From contig JAKLJP010000014.1 of NCBI GenBank assembly GCA_023151115.1, positions 1 to 64,000 on the forward strand: a stretch of DNA of 64,000 nucleotides, in the 5' to 3' direction. Both the position numbers and the translations under genes were made by a program. Origin of the DNA: Anaerolineae bacterium (lineage in GTDB: Bacteria; Chloroflexota; Anaerolineae; 4572-78; J111). Within the stretch, counting starts at the first letter, position 1. The number at the start of each line of letters is the position of its first letter. Of this stretch, positions 50,192-57,929 are shown one piece after another. Under the pieces are notes generated by a model. It was given only the letters and a program-made list of their open reading frames with translations, did not search any database and was not told the origin of the DNA.

Positions 50192-51616
50192 ATGGAGGAG
50201 GCAAGCCTGACCGAGATTGTCCCGACCCGGACAGCGGACATTCACGATAACATTCTGACCACCATTGGCTGGACGCCGCTGGTACGGCTGAACCGGGTCA
50301 CACGCGGAGTGCAGCCGGCGGTACTGGCTAAGGTGGAGTTTTTTAATCCGGGGGGGTCGGTCAAAGACCGGATTGGCCCGGCCATCATTGCCGAGGCCGA
50401 GCAGTCGGGCCGGCTCAAACCGGGCGGGGTCATCGTCGAGGCGACCAGCGGCAATACCGGCGTCGGGCTGGCCATTGCCGCCGCCATCAAGGGCTACAAG
50501 TGCATCTTTGTCATGCCCGACAAAATGAGCGACGAGAAGATTCGCTTGCTGCGGGCTTTTGGGGCGCGGGTGGTCATTACCCCCACTGCCGTCGAGCCGG
50601 AAGAGCCGCGCAGCTACTACTCGGTGGCTAACCGGCTGGTGGCCGAAACGCCCAACGCCATCCTGGCCAACCAGTATCACAACCCGGTCAACCCGCAGAG
50701 CCACTACCAGTTGACCGGGCCGGAGTTATGGCAGCAGACCGGCGGGCGAATTGATGTCTTTGTGGCGGGGATGGGCACAGGCGGGACCATCAGCGGGGTG
50801 GGCCGCTACCTCAAAGAGCAGAACCCGGCGGTTAAAATTGTGGGGGTAGACCCGATTGGCTCGATTCTGCATGACTTGTTTCAAACCGGCCAAACTGTCC
50901 CGGCCCAGGGGTACAAAGTGGAGGGCATCGGCGAGGATTTTCTACCCTCAACGCTCGATTTGTCGGTGATAGACGAAACGGTGCAGGTCAACGATAAGGA
51001 GTCATTTCTAATGACCCGGCGGCTGGTACGGGAGGAGGGGATTTTCTGCGGGGGGTCGTCGGGGACGGCGGTGGCCGGGGCGTTGCGTTATATTGAGGAG
51101 CACGACCTCGGCCCCAAGACGACGGTGGTGGTCGTCTTGCCCGATTCCGGCTCGCGTTACCTGAGCAAGGTTTTCAACGACGACTGGATGCGCGAAAACC
51201 GCTTCCTGGAATCTACCTGGGCAGAAGTCCGCGCCGCCGACGTGCTGGCGGCCAAACCCAGCCCGGTTCTCTACACCGCTCAGCCCACCGACCGCCAGCT
51301 CGACGTGATTGCCATGATGAAGGAGCATAACATCTCGCAAGTGCCGGTGGTGGCCGAAGGCCGGCTGGTCGGCATTGTGACCGAGGTGGAACTGCTCAAC
51401 CACATGCTCAGCGCCGGCCACACCCACGAAGCCGGCGAAACCATCGAATCCATCATGCGGCCTCAAGTGACCACCATTCCGCCCGACATCTCGCTGGAGG
51501 CGCTGCTTAGCGTCTTTTCCACCCACCAGGTCGCCATTGTCGTCGAAGCGGAGCAGCCAGTGGGGATTATTACCAAGATTGATTTGTTGGATTTCTTGAC
51601 GGGAAGAGTGAGGTAA
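50192..51616 (+). CDS. Cystathionine beta-synthase with CBS-domain pair
   Basis: 474 residues. The PLP fold spans about 15-335, with Lys58 (NPGGSVKDRIG), the phosphate loop TSGNTGVGLA, and GTGGTISGVGRYLKE. A pair of CBS domains follows (about 345-470: NISQVPVVAEGRLVGIVTEV, HQVAIVVEAEQPVGIITKID), which usually bind adenosyl ligands. It condenses serine and homocysteine to cystathionine. AAGGAG precedes the ATG. The convergent neighbour is a cystathionine gamma-lyase/synthase, so the pair covers transsulfuration. O-acetylserine-dependent activity cannot be excluded. Confidence 0.9.
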   Translation: MEEASLTEIVPTRTADIHDNILTTIGWTPLVRLNRVTRGVQPAVLAKVEFFNPGGSVKDRIGPAIIAEAEQSGRLKPGGVIVEATSGNTGVGLAIAAAIKGYKCIFVMPDKMSDEKIRLLRAFGARVVITPTAVEPEEPRSYYSVANRLVAETPNAILANQYHNPVNPQSHYQLTGPELWQQTGGRIDVFVAGMGTGGTISGVGRYLKEQNPAVKIVGVDPIGSILHDLFQTGQTVPAQGYKVEGIGEDFLPSTLDLSVIDETVQVNDKESFLMTRRLVREEGIFCGGSSGTAVAGALRYIEEHDLGPKTTVVVVLPDSGSRYLSKVFNDDWMRENRFLESTWAEVRAADVLAAKPSPVLYTAQPTDRQLDVIAMMKEHNISQVPVVAEGRLVGIVTEVELLNHMLSAGHTHEAGETIESIMRPQVTTIPPDISLEALLSVFSTHQVAIVVEAEQPVGIITKIDLLDFLTGRVR

Positions 51617-51630
51617 AAACAGAAGAAGAA

Positions 51631-51796
51631 GATGGTAGATAGTAGACATTATCGGGAATAACTTTTTTCACGCCAAGACGCAAAGTCGCAAAGGTGTTTT
51701 CTCTTAAAAACTTGGCGTTCTTTGCGCCTTGGCGAGAGGTATTTTTATTTCCGATAAACTCTCCATGTGCCTAGTAGATAGTAAAGCACTATCCTC
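51631..51796. repeat. Heptamer-type hairpin interrupted by a second palindrome
   Basis: Outer arms GATGGTAGATAGTAGACA (51631-51648) and AGTAGATAG with CTATCCTCTATCTGCTGTC at the right. The inner element 51649-51757 has ends TTATCGGGAATAA and TTATTTCCGATAA around ACGCCAAGACGCAAAG and its inverse. The right outer arm encodes the last residues and stop of the gene at 51796-52941. Confidence 0.65.
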
Positions 51797-52941
51797 TATC
51801 TGCTGTCCAACGCCTGTTCCAAATCCGCCAACAAATCCTCCACGTGCTCCACCCCCACCGAAAGGCGCACCAGGCCGGGATCTACGGCCAGGGGGGAGTC
51901 GGTGACGGAGGCATGGGTCATGGCGGCGGGATGCTCAATGAGCGACTCGACCCCACCGAGCGACTCGGCCAGGGTAAAAATCCGGGTGGCAGCGACCATC
52001 TTCCGCGCGGCAGGTTCGCCGCCTTTTAAGATAAAAGAAATCATCCCGCCGAAATCGTGCATCTGGCGGGCAGCCAGGGTGTGGCCGGGGTCGCCCGGCA
52101 GGCCGGGGTAGTGGACGCGAGCCACCGCCGGATGTTCGACCAGGAAAGCGGCAATTTGTTTGGCGTTGGCGCAGTGACGCTCCATGCGCAGGGCCAGAGT
52201 CTTGATGCCGCGCAGCACCAGCCAGCAGTCCATGGGGCCGGGCACCGCGCCAACAGCATTTTGCAAAAACTTCAAACGCTGGTAAGCCTCGGCGTCGCTG
52301 GTCAAAATCGCCCCACCAACCACATCGGAATGGCCGCCCAGGTACTTGGTGGTGCTGTGGACCACAAAATCCGCACCCAGGGCCAGCGGCTGCTGCAAAA
52401 AGGGTGTGGCAAAGGTGTTGTCCACAGCCACTTTGGCCCCGGCCTGGTGAGCCAAGCGGCTGATGGCGGCAATATCGGCCAGGCGGAGCATGGGGTTGGT
52501 CGGCGTCTCCAGCCAGACCAGCCGGGTTTGCGGACGCAGCGCCGCTGCTACGGCGTCTAAATCGGCCATATTCACCGGGTCAAACAACACCCCGTAGCCG
52601 CGCAGGATCTTATCCAGCAGGCGATAGGTCCCGCCGTACACGTCGTCGCCCAGCAGCACATGCTCGCCAGGGGCGACCAGCCGGAACAGGGTATCGGTTG
52701 CCGCCAGGCCCGAAGCAAAGGCCAGGCCAAAATCGGCCCCTTCCAGGGCGGCCAGGCAGCTTTGCAAAGCAGTGCGGGTGGGGTTATCGGTGCGCGAATA
52801 CTCGTAGCCCTTAAAGACGCCCACCTCGCTCTGCGCATAAGTCGAGGTTTGATAAATCGGGGTCATCACCGCTCCCGTAGCAGGGTCGGGCGGCTGGCCA
52901 GCGTGGATGGCTAACGTTTCAAAGTGGTGGTTGTTTTTCAT
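51796..52941 (-). CDS. Cystathionine gamma-lyase / gamma-synthase family PLP enzyme
   Basis: 381 residues. PLP lysine Lys199 in HSTTKYLGGHSDV; other family motifs are GYEYSRTDNPTRTALQ, FASGLAATDTLFRL, VYGGTYRLLDKIL and WLETPTNPMLRL. Lyase and synthase cannot be separated on sequence alone; the neighbouring cystathionine beta-synthase favours gamma-lyase, completing methionine-to-cysteine transsulfuration. CAGGAG precedes the ATG. The final codons (Asp-Ser-Arg-stop) are part of a heptamer-type repeat. Confidence 0.88.
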   Translation of the reverse strand: MKNNHHFETLAIHAGQPPDPATGAVMTPIYQTSTYAQSEVGVFKGYEYSRTDNPTRTALQSCLAALEGADFGLAFASGLAATDTLFRLVAPGEHVLLGDDVYGGTYRLLDKILRGYGVLFDPVNMADLDAVAAALRPQTRLVWLETPTNPMLRLADIAAISRLAHQAGAKVAVDNTFATPFLQQPLALGADFVVHSTTKYLGGHSDVVGGAILTSDAEAYQRLKFLQNAVGAVPGPMDCWLVLRGIKTLALRMERHCANAKQIAAFLVEHPAVARVHYPGLPGDPGHTLAARQMHDFGGMISFILKGGEPAARKMVAATRIFTLAESLGGVESLIEHPAAMTHASVTDSPLAVDPGLVRLSVGVEHVEDLLADLEQALDSR

Positions 52942-52958
52942 TGGGTTCTCCTGTTAAA

Positions 52959-53010
52959 CGAGTAGTAGAGAGTAGGAAGTAGGCCAAAATCCCTTACTCC
53001 CTACTCCCTA
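52959..53010. repeat. Heptamer hairpin, unit AGTAGGG-like
   Basis: CGAGTAGTAGAGAGTAGGAA plus GTAGG faces CCCTTACTCCCTACTCCCTA. On the minus strand the right arm encodes the last residues (GSRE) and TAA of the FHA-winged-helix gene. Confidence 0.8.
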
Positions 53011-53623
53011 GCCGATAGCCAAAGCCCCAGACCGTCTCGATCCATTCTTTACCGATACGCTCGCGGACCCGGCTGACCATTTTATCAATCTGGTAATCAT
53101 ACACGGCCTCGCTCTGATCCTCCGGCCAGACGGCAGCGGCCAGTTCATCTTTGCTGACCGCCTCGCCGGTTCGCAGGTAGAGATAGAGTAGCAAATCAAA
53201 CTGCTTGGTGGTTAACGGCGGCGATAAAAGTTGGCCGTGCAGCCAGACTTGGCGGGCGCTGGCATCCACCCGCAGCCGGGCCAGCGAGGCCGCCAGATCG
53301 GGCTGGGTGCGGGTGGCCGCCGGGTCAACAAAACGCAGGACCACCGAACCGATGCGGATTTCTGCGCCATCGGCCAGGGGCGTTTCCGCCGTTACCCGCT
53401 CGTTGTCCAACAGGGTTCCATTTTTGCTGTCCAAATCGCGCAGCCAGTAGACATCCTCTCGCCGGACAATCTGAGCGTGGCGGCGGCTGGCAAAATCGTT
53501 GTCAATCACCACCTGGCAGCTTGCCGCTCGGCCCAGAGTCGTCACGTCATCCGCCAGCAAAATTTCCTGGCCCACCCGCCCCAACCCTTCGCGCACCATC
53601 AGCCTAGCAACGTTATGACTCAT
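52994..53623 (-). CDS. FHA-domain transcription regulator with winged helix (EmbR-like architecture)
   Basis: 209 residues from the ATG ending at 53623 (AGGA upstream). N-terminal FHA domain (about 20-105: TTLGRAASCQVVI, FASRRHAQI, DLDSKNGTLLDNERV, LADGAEIRIG), then an OmpR-type winged helix (about 115-205: LTTKQFDLLLYLYLRTGEAV, KDELAAAVW, DYQIDKMVSRVRERIG, WIETVWGFGYRLG). The gene is divergent from a Ser/Thr kinase; phosphothreonine on kinase or regulator may control DNA binding, as in the EmbR/PknH system, with the domains in the opposite order. Confidence 0.88.
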   Translation of the reverse strand: MSHNVARLMVREGLGRVGQEILLADDVTTLGRAASCQVVIDNDFASRRHAQIVRREDVYWLRDLDSKNGTLLDNERVTAETPLADGAEIRIGSVVLRFVDPAATRTQPDLAASLARLRVDASARQVWLHGQLLSPPLTTKQFDLLLYLYLRTGEAVSKDELAAAVWPEDQSEAVYDYQIDKMVSRVRERIGKEWIETVWGFGYRLGSRE

Positions 53624-53656
53624 GCTCAAAATCCTGATTCTGTGTTATTATAAGGG

Positions 53657-53757
53657 AGAGTAATCAGTAACCAGTAGTCAGATGTCGTACTGTTGCAACC
53701 CTGCTGCCTTGCGACTTTCCCCCTACTTCCTACTACATACTGCCTACTCCCTACTAC
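53657..53757. repeat. Heptamer hairpin in the kinase/regulator intergenic region
   Basis: AGAGTAATCAGTAACCAGTA plus GTCAGATGTC faces CCTACTTCCTACTACATACT plus GCCTACTCCCTACTACC; loop of about 40 bases. Confidence 0.6.
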
Positions 53758-53789
53758 CATGATACACAACATACCTTCATAGACAAGCC

Positions 53790-55442
53790 GTGATTGCAGA
53801 AGATTTGCTGGGCCAGAGGATTGGCCCTTACACCATTGAAGCGATTTTGGGTAGCGGCGGGATGGCCGTGGTTTACCGCGCCCGCCACAGCCGGGGTGAC
53901 GCGGTGGCGCTGAAGGTGCTTTTTCCGCCGCCGGGTGCGGGCAAGGAAATGCGGACTCGCTTTGAGCGCGAAGCCCGCACGGCCATGCGGCTGCGCCATC
54001 CAGCCATTGTCCACGTGTTGGAGGCCGGGCAGACCGGGGGCCGGGCCTTTATGGCTATGGCCCTGGTCGAGGGCGAGTCGCTGGCCGACCGGCTGGCTCG
54101 CGCCGGCTCGCTGGACGAACCAACCGCCACCGACATCGCCTGGCAAATCGCCGATGCTTTGGATTATGCCCACCGCCAGGGTGTGGTCCACCGCGACATC
54201 AAGCCGTCCAACATTTTGCTGGCCGCGGATGGCCGGGCGCTGCTGACCGATTTCGGGGTGGCCCTGGCTCTCGACGACCTGGCCCTGACCCGCACCGGCC
54301 ACACCGTCGGCACCCCGGCCTATATGGCCCCGGAGCAGGCCAACGGCCAGGTTGTAGATGGCCGGGCCGACCTCTACAGCCTGGGGGTGGTGCTGTACCA
54401 AATGATCACCGGCCGCACCCCTTTCCGCGGCAACACGCCCCAGGTGCTCCACGCCCATGTGTACGACCTGCCGCCGTCGCCCTCCACGCTGGCCAGGGTT
54501 TCGCCGGGGCTGGAGGCGATTATTTTGCGGGCGCTGGCCAAAGACCCGGCCCAACGCTTTCTGAGTGGTGCAGCGATGGCCCAAGCCCTGACCCGCTTGA
54601 GCGACCAAACGACGCCTCTGCCGGTCTCCGGCCAAACAAAACGGTCCCACCCCTGGTGGCTCTGGCCTGCCATAATTATTCCGGTTTTGGCATTGCTTGG
54701 CGTATTTATCTCACTCAGCTTCACCTCAGTCACCCTGACCAGCACCAGCACGCCGCGGGCTACGCCCACCGCCTGGGCCACACCTCTGCCGACCTTCACG
54801 GCGACGGTTCCACCGACCGCCTCGTCCACCCCTACCCTTTTGCCCACAGCGCCTCCTACGGCGACCGCAACCCCGACTCTGTCGCCCTCGCCCACGCCCA
54901 TTCTGGCCACTGATACGCCAGCTGCCGTGCCTATCGTCGCCAATACGCCCACCGCGACCTCGCCTCCTCCCACCGCCACCCCCTGCCCTGTGCCCATCAC
55001 CACCACGCTAACCATCGCCCTGGATAATTCAGGCAGCGCAGCGTTGGGATGTCCACGCACGGAGGCAATCATTGTCAATGCGGCGCAGCAGCCGTTTGAA
55101 AATGGGCTGATGTTGTGGCGGGAGGATGTCAACGTGATTTATGGATTGCGACCCGATCAAACCTGGTTCCTTACCGGCGATACCTGGCGCGAAGATGTGG
55201 ACCCTTCGGAAGACCCAACCTTAACGCCACCCAACGGCTTGTACCAGCCGGTACGCGGCTTTGGCAAAGTCTGGCGCGAGCAGCCCGGTCTGCGCGAGGC
55301 CCTCGGCTGGGCTACAGCGGAGGAGAAGGGCTTCACGGTGGTGATTCAGGAATTTGCCGGCGGTACGGTGTGGCAGGAGGCGGAAGGCCAGGGCGGGGTG
55401 ATTTTGTTAAACAGTGGCTATTATCAAGCCAGCGGCTTTTGA
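53790..55442 (+). CDS. Membrane Ser/Thr protein kinase with external RGFGKVW module
   Basis: 550 residues from GTG 53790 (weak SD). Kinase domain about 12-275: glycine loop LGSGGMAVVYRA, Lys42 (VALKVLF), HRDIKPSN (134-141), DFG (154-156), GTPAYMAPEQ. One membrane helix (about 288-312), a long Thr/Pro/Ser linker, then an external domain whose end (VRGFGKVWREQPGLREALGW, FAGGTVWQEAEG) resembles the C-terminus of the lipoprotein at 48315. It should sense an external ligand and phosphorylate cytoplasmic targets; the divergent FHA-winged-helix regulator is the prime candidate. Confidence 0.9.
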   Translation: MIAEDLLGQRIGPYTIEAILGSGGMAVVYRARHSRGDAVALKVLFPPPGAGKEMRTRFEREARTAMRLRHPAIVHVLEAGQTGGRAFMAMALVEGESLADRLARAGSLDEPTATDIAWQIADALDYAHRQGVVHRDIKPSNILLAADGRALLTDFGVALALDDLALTRTGHTVGTPAYMAPEQANGQVVDGRADLYSLGVVLYQMITGRTPFRGNTPQVLHAHVYDLPPSPSTLARVSPGLEAIILRALAKDPAQRFLSGAAMAQALTRLSDQTTPLPVSGQTKRSHPWWLWPAIIIPVLALLGVFISLSFTSVTLTSTSTPRATPTAWATPLPTFTATVPPTASSTPTLLPTAPPTATATPTLSPSPTPILATDTPAAVPIVANTPTATSPPPTATPCPVPITTTLTIALDNSGSAALGCPRTEAIIVNAAQQPFENGLMLWREDVNVIYGLRPDQTWFLTGDTWREDVDPSEDPTLTPPNGLYQPVRGFGKVWREQPGLREALGWATAEEKGFTVVIQEFAGGTVWQEAEGQGGVILLNSGYYQASGF

Positions 55443-55443
55443 G

Positions 55444-55489
55444 GGAATAAAAAGTCCACTTTAGGCCAGAAAAGTTATGTTTTTATTCC
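55444..55489. terminator. Bidirectional terminator between kinase and GNAT genes
   Basis: GGAATAAAAA (55444-55453) pairs with TTTTTATTCC (55480-55489). It serves the convergent kinase (plus) and GNAT (minus) genes; the right arm overlaps the GNAT stop. Confidence 0.6.
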
Positions 55490-56016
55490 ATTTGTAGTAC
55501 AGCCATCGAAAACATCAAGGCCGGGGTTCCATCCAGGATCATCTCTTTTTCCAGGGTCATGCCGATCTTCTGAGCCACATGGCGCGAGGCCTCGTTCTCC
55601 GGGTCAACCAGGCAGATCAGGCGTGATATAGGCAGATGGGCAAAAGCGTAATCACGGATTGCCTGTGCCGCCTCGGTGGCCAAACCCTGGCCCCAATACC
55701 GTTTGTCCAACAAATAGGCTACCTCGACTTCCTGGCGCTCCTCGATGGTCCACGGCAGCAGCCCGCAGCGGCCGATAAACTCGCCCGTTTCTTTGTAAAT
55801 CGTGGCCCACAACCCGTAGCCATACCGGCCATAGTAAACCTCGATGATCCACTCCAACTCTTCTTTGGTTTCCTCGTAGGTCCGGGTTCCTTCAGGGAAA
55901 TAACGCCGTATCTCCGGGTCGCGGTAAAGAGCAAAGAGCGCATCCAGGTCAGCCAGGGTCAGCCGCCTGAGGCTGAGCCGCTCTGTCTCAAGAATATTGG
56001 TCTGAAGGTCAGTCAT
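55483..56016 (-). CDS. GNAT-family N-acetyltransferase (RimJ/RimL-like)
   Basis: 177 residues. N-terminal ETERLSLRRLTLADLDALFA and acetyl-CoA loop RYWGQGLATEAAQAIRDYAF (Q/RxxGxG/A pattern) are typical of the RimJ/RimL subgroup; ICLVDPENEASRHVAQKIG follows. Acceptor unknown. AAGGGGGT precedes the ATG. Confidence 0.88.
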   Translation of the reverse strand: MTDLQTNILETERLSLRRLTLADLDALFALYRDPEIRRYFPEGTRTYEETKEELEWIIEVYYGRYGYGLWATIYKETGEFIGRCGLLPWTIEERQEVEVAYLLDKRYWGQGLATEAAQAIRDYAFAHLPISRLICLVDPENEASRHVAQKIGMTLEKEMILDGTPALMFSMAVLQME

Positions 56017-56256
56017 GGTACCCCCTTATCAGTCATTATTTCTGCCTCTCCTAAAATTATATCCTCTTCGGCTTTGTTAGCCACTTGAAGGGAGGGCAAT
56101 GCCAGGGTTCAAAGAAGAAAAGTTAAAGAAAGCCTACAAGATAATTTGCGTAATAGAGTAGATGACGATAGGATTCGGGAAAGTGGATATTATCAGGCCA
56201 GACAGAGCCAAGCAGCCGCCTGCTTTATCTAAATTAACCCTGGTTAGGATAACCTT

Positions 56257-57333
56257 ATGAGCCATTCTGAACGTTATAACGCCACCGATTTAATCAACTG
56301 GTCTAGTGAGCTATTACAAAGAGCCGGGCTGGCTCCAGAGCGGGCGCACACCGTCGCTGAAATTTTGGTGGAAGCCGATTTGCTGGGACATTCTACGCAC
56401 GGCTTGCAACTCCTCGCCACCTATCTGCGAGAACTGGAAGCAGGCTCGATGACTACCACCGGCGAACCTGAAATTGTGGCCGACCACGGAGCAGCCATAA
56501 CCTGGAACGGTCGCTACCTGCCCGGCCCCTGGCTGATGGTCAAAGCCATAGACTTGGCTTGTGAGCGAATTAAGCTGCATCCGGTGGTTACGCTGACCAT
56601 CCAGCGCAGCCATCATATTGCCTGTTTGGCCGCCTATCTCAAAAGGGTCGCTGATCAAGGCTTACTCATCCTCCTGCTTTCCTCCGATCCTTCAGGGAAA
56701 GCGGTTGCTCCTTATGGCGGCCTCCAGCCGCTGTATACACCTAATCCTGTGGCCGCCGGCATCCCAACCCAGGGTGAACCAATTATGCTCGATATCAGCA
56801 TGTCCACAACTAGCATGAGTTTGATCGGGCGATTACAGCAGTCCGGGCAGCGTCTCCCCCACCCCTGGCTTTTGGATAACCAGGGCCAGGTGAGCGATAA
56901 TCCGGCCGATCTGTTGACTGACCCACCCGGTTCCATTTTGCCGTTGGGCGGCATAGATTTAGGTTACAAAGGTTTTGCATTGGGTCTATTGGTCGAAGCA
57001 CTGACTTCGGCGCTGGCAGGTCATGGTCGCTCGGAGCAGCCACAGCGGTGGGGCGCTTCGGTATTTCTGCAAATAATTGATCCCGCTGCATTTGGGGGGC
57101 GGGAAAACTTTCTCAGGGAAACGGAGTGGCTGGCCGAGGCTTGTCGGACCACCCCGACCAAAGCGGGTAGCCCGCCGGTTCGTCTGCCGGGCAGCCGGGC
57201 GCTCCGGTTGCGGGCGGAGCAGCTTGCGCAAGGCGTCGCCTTGTACCCCACCATTCTGCCGAGTCTCCAACCCTGGTCAGAAAAGTTAGGAATTCCTCTG
57301 CCTCCCCATCTCGCTGATAAAAGTGGAGACTAA
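56257..57333 (+). CDS. Ldh-family (malate/ureidoglycolate-type) NAD(P)-dependent oxidoreductase
   Basis: 358 residues of the MDH2/YlbC/AllD family, unrelated to Rossmann LDHs. Motifs: LVEADLLGHSTHGLQLLATY (catalytic-region His), TIQRSHHIACLAAYLKR where many members have NSNHFG, YTPNPVAAGIPTQGEPIMLD and LPLGGIDLGYKGFALGLLVE. Possible substrates include malate, lactate, ureidoglycolate or other 2-hydroxyacids; not assignable. No strong SD (AGGATAACC). Confidence 0.8.
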   Translation: MSHSERYNATDLINWSSELLQRAGLAPERAHTVAEILVEADLLGHSTHGLQLLATYLRELEAGSMTTTGEPEIVADHGAAITWNGRYLPGPWLMVKAIDLACERIKLHPVVTLTIQRSHHIACLAAYLKRVADQGLLILLLSSDPSGKAVAPYGGLQPLYTPNPVAAGIPTQGEPIMLDISMSTTSMSLIGRLQQSGQRLPHPWLLDNQGQVSDNPADLLTDPPGSILPLGGIDLGYKGFALGLLVEALTSALAGHGRSEQPQRWGASVFLQIIDPAAFGGRENFLRETEWLAEACRTTPTKAGSPPVRLPGSRALRLRAEQLAQGVALYPTILPSLQPWSEKLGIPLPPHLADKSGD

Positions 57334-57370
57334 AGTCCTCTGGTTTGGGTTTTGTTTGATTTAATCCTCA

Positions 57371-57663
57371 TTACACCGGGTAAGGACCCTCGGCAAACTC
57401 GGTTGGATGGTATCCCTTTGATCCAATCAGGCGAGATAAGGGACTCTATGGGTCCTCATTCGCTTTCAAACACTCAAAGAGCTTGCTAAAGGTATAGCGG
57501 GGATTCCACCCCGGTTCATTCCTGGGGTGCTCATTGATATAGATCCTATCAATGGTAGGAAACATCTTCCATCCGAGCCGGGTGTAGAGTTCCTTGTAGC
57601 CTTGTCAAAGGTTGCCTGGGTGTTTACCATCTGGTAAAGTATAAGCCGGTCAATGACATATTA
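57371..57663 (-). pseudogene. 3' remnant of an NAD-dependent epimerase/dehydratase gene
   Basis: On the minus strand YVIDRLILYQMVNTQATFDK, a one-base frameshift, then GYKELYTRLGWKMFPTIDRI and YINEHPRNEPGWNPRYTFSK, an in-frame TAG, and IGSKGYHPTEFAEGPYPV to a stop at 57371. The order and the PTEFAEGPYPV end match the C-terminus of SDR-type nucleotide-sugar epimerases. The N-terminal two thirds are gone. The stretch 57664-57850 carries hairpins (CACCGGC/GCCGGTG) but no gene. Confidence 0.6.
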
Positions 57664-57852
57664 AGACTCAAAAAATCCGGGATTGGCTGTAAGGAGATGG
57701 TGATGATAAGTTGGAATAGATAGGAAGCTCGAAGGAGCATTAAGGCGAGGATGACAATCTCACCGGCCTAAGCCGGTGATTAGGGTTGGACCGGGAAAAG
57801 CCGGTTACGGGAGAGTTCATTTATACACTCTTTTCTGGTTGACCAAAAACAA

Positions 57853-57878
57853 AGAAGCCCGAACATAGTCGGGCTTCT
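57853..57878 (-). terminator. Intrinsic terminator of nrdJ
   Basis: AGAAGCCCGA (57853-57862) pairs with TCGGGCTTCT (57869-57878); on the minus strand it is followed by TTGTTTTTGG. It lies about 50 bases past the nrdJ stop. Confidence 0.8.
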
Positions 57879-57929
57879 CATCGAGCATCACCGGCCTCCT
57901 GGCCTCTGTTCGATTCTTCAATTCACGCC

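Noticed and set aside
53754..54650. 298-residue minus-strand ORF
   Set aside because: Antisense to the kinase domain; composition is that of a shadow frame of G/C-rich coding sequence.
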